A DNA stretch of 64,000 bases from Chloranthus sessilifolius (lineage: Eukaryota; Streptophyta; Magnoliopsida; Chloranthales; Chloranthaceae). Positions 59,389-64,000 of this stretch are shown in pieces. The position numbers and the translations under genes are program-made. The notes beneath the pieces are model-generated. The model was not told the origin of the DNA. It was given only the letters and a program-made list of their open reading frames with translations, and ran no database searches. Each line of letters starts with the position of its first letter. Positions within the stretch are counted from its first letter, which is position 1. The stretch lies in contig JAJIZI010000023.1 of assembly GCA_021018995.1 (NCBI GenBank), forward strand, positions 62,001 through 126,000, written 5' to 3'.

Positions 59389-59416
59389 ACTTTTCATATA
59401 TATATATATGAAAAGT
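59389..59416. other. 28-bp perfect palindrome with AT core
   Basis: ACTTTTC, an alternating AT core of 14 bases, then GAAAAGT forms a perfect self-complementary sequence. It lies about 20 bases past the broken end of the gypsy fragment. It could form a cruciform or be the scar of a rearrangement. Confidence 0.85.
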
Positions 59417-60621
59417 TATGCATCTAAGATAAAAAATAAAAATAAATTAATTAAATATAATTTACTTAAATGTCATGAGATTAATCGTTATTAGTTATAA
59501 TCATTGTGTTATAGTCATTGTGCAATTTGCTTTCCTTTGAAACAAAGCGTAACCCGTTATGGCCATTGTGCATGCTTTCCTTTGAAACAATCATTATCCG
59601 TTATAATCATTGTGCAATAAACTAAAATAAAATATTTGAATAAAAGCATATACTTGAACCTTTATAATATTATATAATTATTTAATTAAAATTTTAACCT
59701 TTTTAAACTTTTATTAGAAAAAATAATCTAAATCAACCAAATTTCACAAGAAAAATAGCCCCATAAAAGCTCGACCAAATTTTATGAGAAAAAAATGTCC
59801 GAAAAACTCTCAGCTCAATAGGGCTGTGTGAGCTGAGCACACCCCAACTAGGGTTAGGACCGGCTGAAAATTTTGAAAATCCGGCCCGAGTGGATTAGGG
59901 TCGGATTAAACCGCAGCCCCGGCCTAATTCGGCCCATTCAGAGCTCTACTCACAAGTTCTCGATCCTATAAAGGATACACGCTGGCACCGCTGAGCCATC
60001 AATATTGCACCACGTGTACATGGCACACATCACATCTTCGTCAATCTGAAATGCCCAAGTGGCAGTAGATGGAGGTCCTGTTAGACCATTCAACAGTAGC
60101 CAATCATAGCATTTTCTTAAATTAATGCGAGTCGGTCATCCGTGTTGTAACTTCGCCATTTGTTTGCTGTTAGAGGCGATTGACAACATGGTAAGAGTTG
60201 ACTGAACTCTCAATGGCTGTAACCATTGATGTAGCAGCTTTACTCACCTCACCAACTTACCGTTAAGATTTAAGATAATTAAACTAATGAGCTGGCACCC
60301 TACATAGATGGGGACATGGTGATGATCTTGAACAATATGATTAAATTCGCCGACATTTTGAAACAGTTGTTTCTTAATCCCCATTTTTTCTTGTTTGTTG
60401 AAAATTGATTTATTTTATTGAATATAAAAAACTAAATATGTGCTTAGAAATCAGAATGCCTGATATAAAAGAAATGCTACTGCCACATGCATCGTCATCT
60501 GGAAATTCAGCCGTATCGGAGAAAATCAAAATAGATACACGGGCAAAGCATAGGATGAGTGGGAAAAAACTTATGGTAGAAGAAAATCGAAATGTAAGAG
60601 AAGAAAAAACTTATGGTAGAA
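59417..60621. other. AT-rich region with small repeats, no gene
   Basis: A unit GTTATAGTCATTGTGCAATT with TTTCCTTTGAAACAA is repeated near 59509, 59557 and 59601. 59800-59960 holds GGGTTAGGACCGG and CGGCCCATTCAGAGC words of a probable non-autonomous transposon. 60405-60632 is a 75-codon ORF with no recognised domain that runs into an LTR fragment, so it is doubtful. Confidence 0.4.
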
Positions 60622-60790
60622 GAAAAGTCTAAAAGGAAGAGGCAAAGACCTGTAAGAGAAGCAGGGAACAATTCGAACAGAGAAATGCAATACAGAGTTC
60701 TTTTCGCAAAGAACCTGCACTTTTCGTAAAGAACCTGGAACTCTGCGAAAAGGACTAAACCTCAAGGCTTAGTTTTCGAAGAGCATCCGA
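60622..60790 (+). repeat. Fragment of the Athila-like LTR
   Basis: AAAAGTCTAAAAGGAAGAGG to TTCGAAGAGCATC matches 4034-4203, including the TGCGAAAAG words. Both ends are internal to the LTR, so it is a rearranged scrap. Confidence 0.85.
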
Positions 60791-60796
60791 ACCGAA

Positions 60797-61087
60797 ATGA
60801 AATGGTTCACTTATCGTCTCAAATTTTGAAACCGAAACCGGAAATAGTCGGTTCGGTTTGCTTCAATTTGTTTTTTATTAATTTTCTTTTTTTTTCCTTA
60901 ATTTTATTTTGTTCGGTTTTCTATCCTACCTACTCTGTTTTTAGTTTCCACCACCCAACTCCGAAACCGAACCAACTTAAAATCAGTTCGGTTTTATGGG
61001 TTTTGAATCGGTTTCGGTTCGATTCAATCCGATTTCCGCAATTTTTTAGTTGGTTTCGGTTTTCAAATTTAAACTTGCATCCCTAGA
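60797..61087. mobile_element. Non-autonomous element with CGGTTTCGG words (hAT-like)
   Basis: The right end AAACTTGCATCCCTAG fits the plant family ending CATCCCTA. The interior is dense in GAAACCGAACC and CGGTTTCGGTT. The left end is lost at the LTR fragment. Relative at 11010-11308. Confidence 0.45.
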
Positions 61088-61489
61088 AAAGCACAACCTA
61101 ACTCTTTAATGATTAAATTATTGCGGAGTGGGAATCAAAACTCAGCCTCGTCAACTCTAATTTTTAATTTTAGGGTCAACTTGATCTGAAACTTGACCTG
61201 AGTCACAACTTGTCAGAGATTCAGTTGAGTTGACTCGGCCTATTCTAGTCGAGTCAAAGACTGGGCTTTTTATTATTATTATTATTTTTTTTAATAGAGT
61301 ATTTGTTTTAAATACATATTTTTTGTGTCAAAAGGGAGAGGGGTAATTTTGAAAACTACTCCCATATCTGTCATTTGTTGCGAGATTAAGCCCCAATCCA
61401 TGAGTGCATGACATATTGTTACACTTTGCTTGATATCAGAAGGTAGAAAAACAAAATTTTATTTATTTAATTTATTGTTGGCTACCTCT
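61088..61489. other. No gene; GAGTTGACTCGG words
   Basis: It contains GAGTTGACTCGGCC and TCGAGTCAAAGACTGGGC, words of another common plant non-autonomous repeat, then a TTATTATTATTATT run. Nothing further is recognised. Confidence 0.4.
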
Positions 61490-61905
61490 ATTAGCGCCCA
61501 CGAAATCCCTAAAAGCGTCTACCTCAGAAATTCCTTCAAAAATATTGATTGCTTCGGATATGGAGATCGTGTTTCGCGCCAATCTTTTATACAATGGATC
61601 TTGAGATCATGTTGCACATGATTAAGTTTTTATGCCACATGTCACGGATCCCCAAAAAATACCCCTAAAATCACGTTACGGTAAATTTTTTATTCCAGAT
61701 GTCATTGATTCCAAAAAAATAACCCTAAAATCACATTTTTGGGATTTGTGACATGGAATAAAAAATTGACTTTCTAATAGGTATGGCATGATCTCAAGAT
61801 ACAAAAAGGGTGAAAAATGATCTCAATCAATTGATCCGAAACCATCAATAATTTTGAAGGGGTTGCACAAGTGGGCGCTTTTAGAGATTACGTGGGTGCT
61901 AATAA
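61490..61905. mobile_element. Foldback/MITE-like element, complete copy
   Basis: The ends are TATTAGCGCCCACGAAATCC and GATTACGTGGGTGCTAATA, inverted copies of each other, and the inversion continues inward for over 100 bases. The right part is duplicated at 1-362. Confidence 0.7.
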
Positions 61906-61915
61906 AGGTACTTTG

Positions 61916-62258
61916 TTTTTTTTTATAGAAGATAGTATTTTATTTAATCAGGGAAATACCAAATAATAATATCAAAGACTCGAGGAGGGGCATCCTCCAG
62001 CCAAACCTCATTACATACATCGTTAATGCCTAGTTTGGCTAACACATCGGTTGCACCATTTGCAGATTTATTCACCAACACTCAAAAACACGATCAAAAC
62101 ATTGTGGAGACAATTTTGACATTATCAAAAAGATTTGTGAGTTCCAATAAATCATCCCCCGACCTTCAACACCATGCACAAGAAAATGACTCTTCTAAAT
62201 CCCGTATCAGCAACAAACTGATTTGCTTCAAGTAAACCAATAGAAGGGCATTTTAGAG
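61916..62258 (-). mobile_element. L1-type LINE 3' end, copy 2
   Basis: Near-identical to 371-712, with the poly(A) tail as T at 61916-61924 and the RNase H-like pieces on the minus strand. Confidence 0.65.
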
Positions 62259-62625
62259 AGTAACTTTAAATCCATCCGCTGAATCTTTGAGTTCATCCAT
62301 ACTAAAACATGTTGATTGAATTGAATCGAATGATGAAAACCATTTATCCTCCCAATATTTCACACGATGGATCTTGAGATTATCGCATACCATCGAGATT
62401 TGGTGTTTTATTTCACGTGGCATATATCTTAGAAAAGTGACATTAACATCACGTGCACGCTTAAAATTGACTTTAAGGTCACTTTTATGGGTGTGTACCA
62501 CATGAAATAAAAAATCGACCGTCTGATGATACACCCGTGATCTAAAGATCGATCTCATGAAAGATTAGGAGGATAAACAATCTCCATCATCTGATTCAAT
62601 GCAGTTGATGCGTTTCAGCGTGAAT
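62255..62625. mobile_element. Foldback/MITE-like element, copy of 700-1062
   Basis: Both arms are present. It carries a short central stretch (TAAGGTCAC) missing from the left copy and small deletions near 62384-62402. Confidence 0.65.
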
Positions 62626-63179
62626 TATAATGGCATGACTTATAATAAAGGTGAATGATGATTCTTTTAAAATGGTGATAAACTTTAATAGCATAACATA
62701 TAAATATAAATGAATGAAGAGCCTTTTAAAATAATAGTATTTTTTTTCTCAAAAAAATAAAAATAAAAAATAAAAAATAAAAAAGATAGTATTTTTAAAA
62801 TATTAATTTTATTAAGGACAAAATAATCATTTGGCCCATAAAAATAAAATAGTAACGCAGGATTATATGAAACACAACCACAAAACCCCCGGTCTCTCTC
62901 TCCGTCCCACGGTCAATCTTAAGCCAAACGTAATAGAGTAGAGAGAGAATCTATCACGTAAGAGTAAAGAGAGAATCAGATAGAGAGCCCTTGAGAACCT
63001 GAGATTAGTACTAAAAAACTCTAACTATTCTCTCTCTAACCGATCCTTAAGTTGTTTCCACTTTAAAATTGATCATCAATTCCGTTCTTCATTGCTTCTT
63101 GTTGTAAATAACCTACACTGAAACCCTAAAAGCCCTAAAAAAAAGTATCTTTTCTTCATCTCACAACGCATATAAATAG

Positions 63180-64000
63180 ATGGATTGTTCTCTACTCCAA
63201 TGGATTTGGTAAAGAAGATTGGTCGCCATCTTCCTCTCCCCGACTATATACGTTTTGGTGTAGTATGTGAGAAAAGTTAGACGAAGACGATGACGACGAT
63301 AAAGAGAATAATAAAATTCGAAAACGCGGTTTCTTCAATTTGAGTGAGAAGAAACTCTACCATCTCGACATCCCAGAGGCTTACGGAAAACGTTTTTCCG
63401 GTCGACATCCAAATTCGGCTCCCTCCAATTAGCACTTTTCGCAGGGAACCCGACGAGTTTGATTCCGACGGCGAACAAGACGACAGAAAATACAAACCCG
63501 AATATTTCCGCGACATTTACATATTCAAAGCCCTCATATTACAATTTGGGAAATTGGCCTTCTGTAAGGCTGGGGACAAGGTTTGGACTACCATAGAGAC
63601 TCCGAGAGGGCGATTCCACCACCTTATAAGATATAAGGATGAATTGTATGCCATTATGTGTATGGGAAGAATCTTTGTTTCTGATCTACTAGCTCCTGAT
63701 CCAAAGGTCACGGAGTTTGGGGCTGAACGGCTAGTCCATAAAATCTTAACAACAGTATCTTGTCGAATCATCGGTGATTTGCTACTATCGAGAGAACTGA
63801 AATTGGGCGAGGATCCTCATGAAACAATTAAATTTGATGTTTTCAAGTTAGATGCTACTAATAAAAATGGGTGGAGTTGAGAAGCTTAGGAGACCGCATA
63901 TTGTTCGTGGGATGTAATTCTTGCTTCTCTTTCCTTCTACCGATATTCTTGGGGCCAACGGAAACCTTATTTATTTCAATCGATGACTTCTTTGAATATT
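63180..64000 (+). pseudogene. F-box/KIB1-4 (DUF295) pseudogene, copy D, runs off window
   Basis: The ATG at 63180 starts the same truncated F-box as copy A, after a leader with a single 16-base unit. It has the same loss of the F-box end and of the propeller segments as A and B, but only one QFGKLAFCK unit, so it branched before that duplication. The propeller is open at 63344-63880, with AGDKVWTTIETPRGRFHHLI. It then loses frame at NKNGWS because an A run is one base shorter. Other differences from A (a missing CAG in the CTACAGC stretch near 63784, changed CTGAT near 63981) fall at CTG/CAG sites. Confidence 0.85.

Larger units (their letters stand above)
61546..64000. repeat. Large direct repeat, right copy
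   Basis: Begins at TGATTGCTTCGGATATGGAG and runs to the window edge, in register with 1-2510. It lacks the 16-base and 33-base tandem duplications of the left copy. Confidence 0.93.

Noticed and set aside
60405-60632. 75-codon Lys/Glu-rich ORF
   Set aside because: Its end is an LTR fragment and it shows no family similarity; it is probably chance in AT-rich DNA.
1-64000. tRNA or rRNA genes
   Set aside because: No tRNA cloverleaf or rRNA core sequence was recognised; only the SINE has tRNA-like words.

Overview
This window is nuclear DNA of a flowering plant. It carries eukaryotic F-box genes of the plant-specific KIB1-4/DUF295 type, plant Ty3/gypsy and Ty1/copia fossils, plant L1 and RTE LINEs, an AU-like SINE and a scrap of chloroplast ycf2. 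The species cannot be named from the sequence. The window is almost entirely repeats: no host gene is convincingly intact, and the features worth reading are four related F-box copies, nested retroelements and a set of internal duplications.

Layout. 1-3828 holds foldback (MITE-like) elements, a LINE tail and F-box copy A with its 3' flank. An Athila-like LTR (3829-5502) abuts F-box copy B (5573-6560). 6576-10260 is a copia fragment carrying plastid ycf2 DNA, a LINE reverse-transcriptase scrap and a GC-rich island with 75-bp tandem repeats. F-box copy C (11600-12747) is the best preserved, with one frameshift. 13450-17425 is a repeat block with an RTE LINE and a SINE, duplicated at 37805-41306. 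17560-20735 is a copia fossil on the minus strand. 21460-33481 is a complete two-LTR Tekay-like gypsy element with a CATTG target-site duplication; its empty site is visible at 8251. A second, related gypsy family is present as a solo LTR (34733-37362, TSD TGCTC) and as a truncated element (41307-49023). 50016-59370 holds a 90-bp tandem repeat, a degenerate ORF, an Athila-like LTR and a long gag-pol fragment. The window then closes with a near-identical copy of its first 2.5 kb, ending inside F-box copy D.

Most interesting. Both chromovirus families carry an extra ORF between integrase and the 3' LTR. Both also carry dense arrays of a short TCGA-spacer-TCGA palindrome (TCGATTAATCGA in one, TCGATGGTCGA in the other) in the LTR and again beside the extra ORF. 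Shared layout with a diverged motif recalls the anti-silencing VANC/motif pairs of VANDAL transposons; that link is inference. A technical signal also deserves attention: differences between near-identical copies cluster at CAG/CTG, as expected if reads miscalled CHG-methylated cytosines, so some apparent gene damage may be sequencing error.
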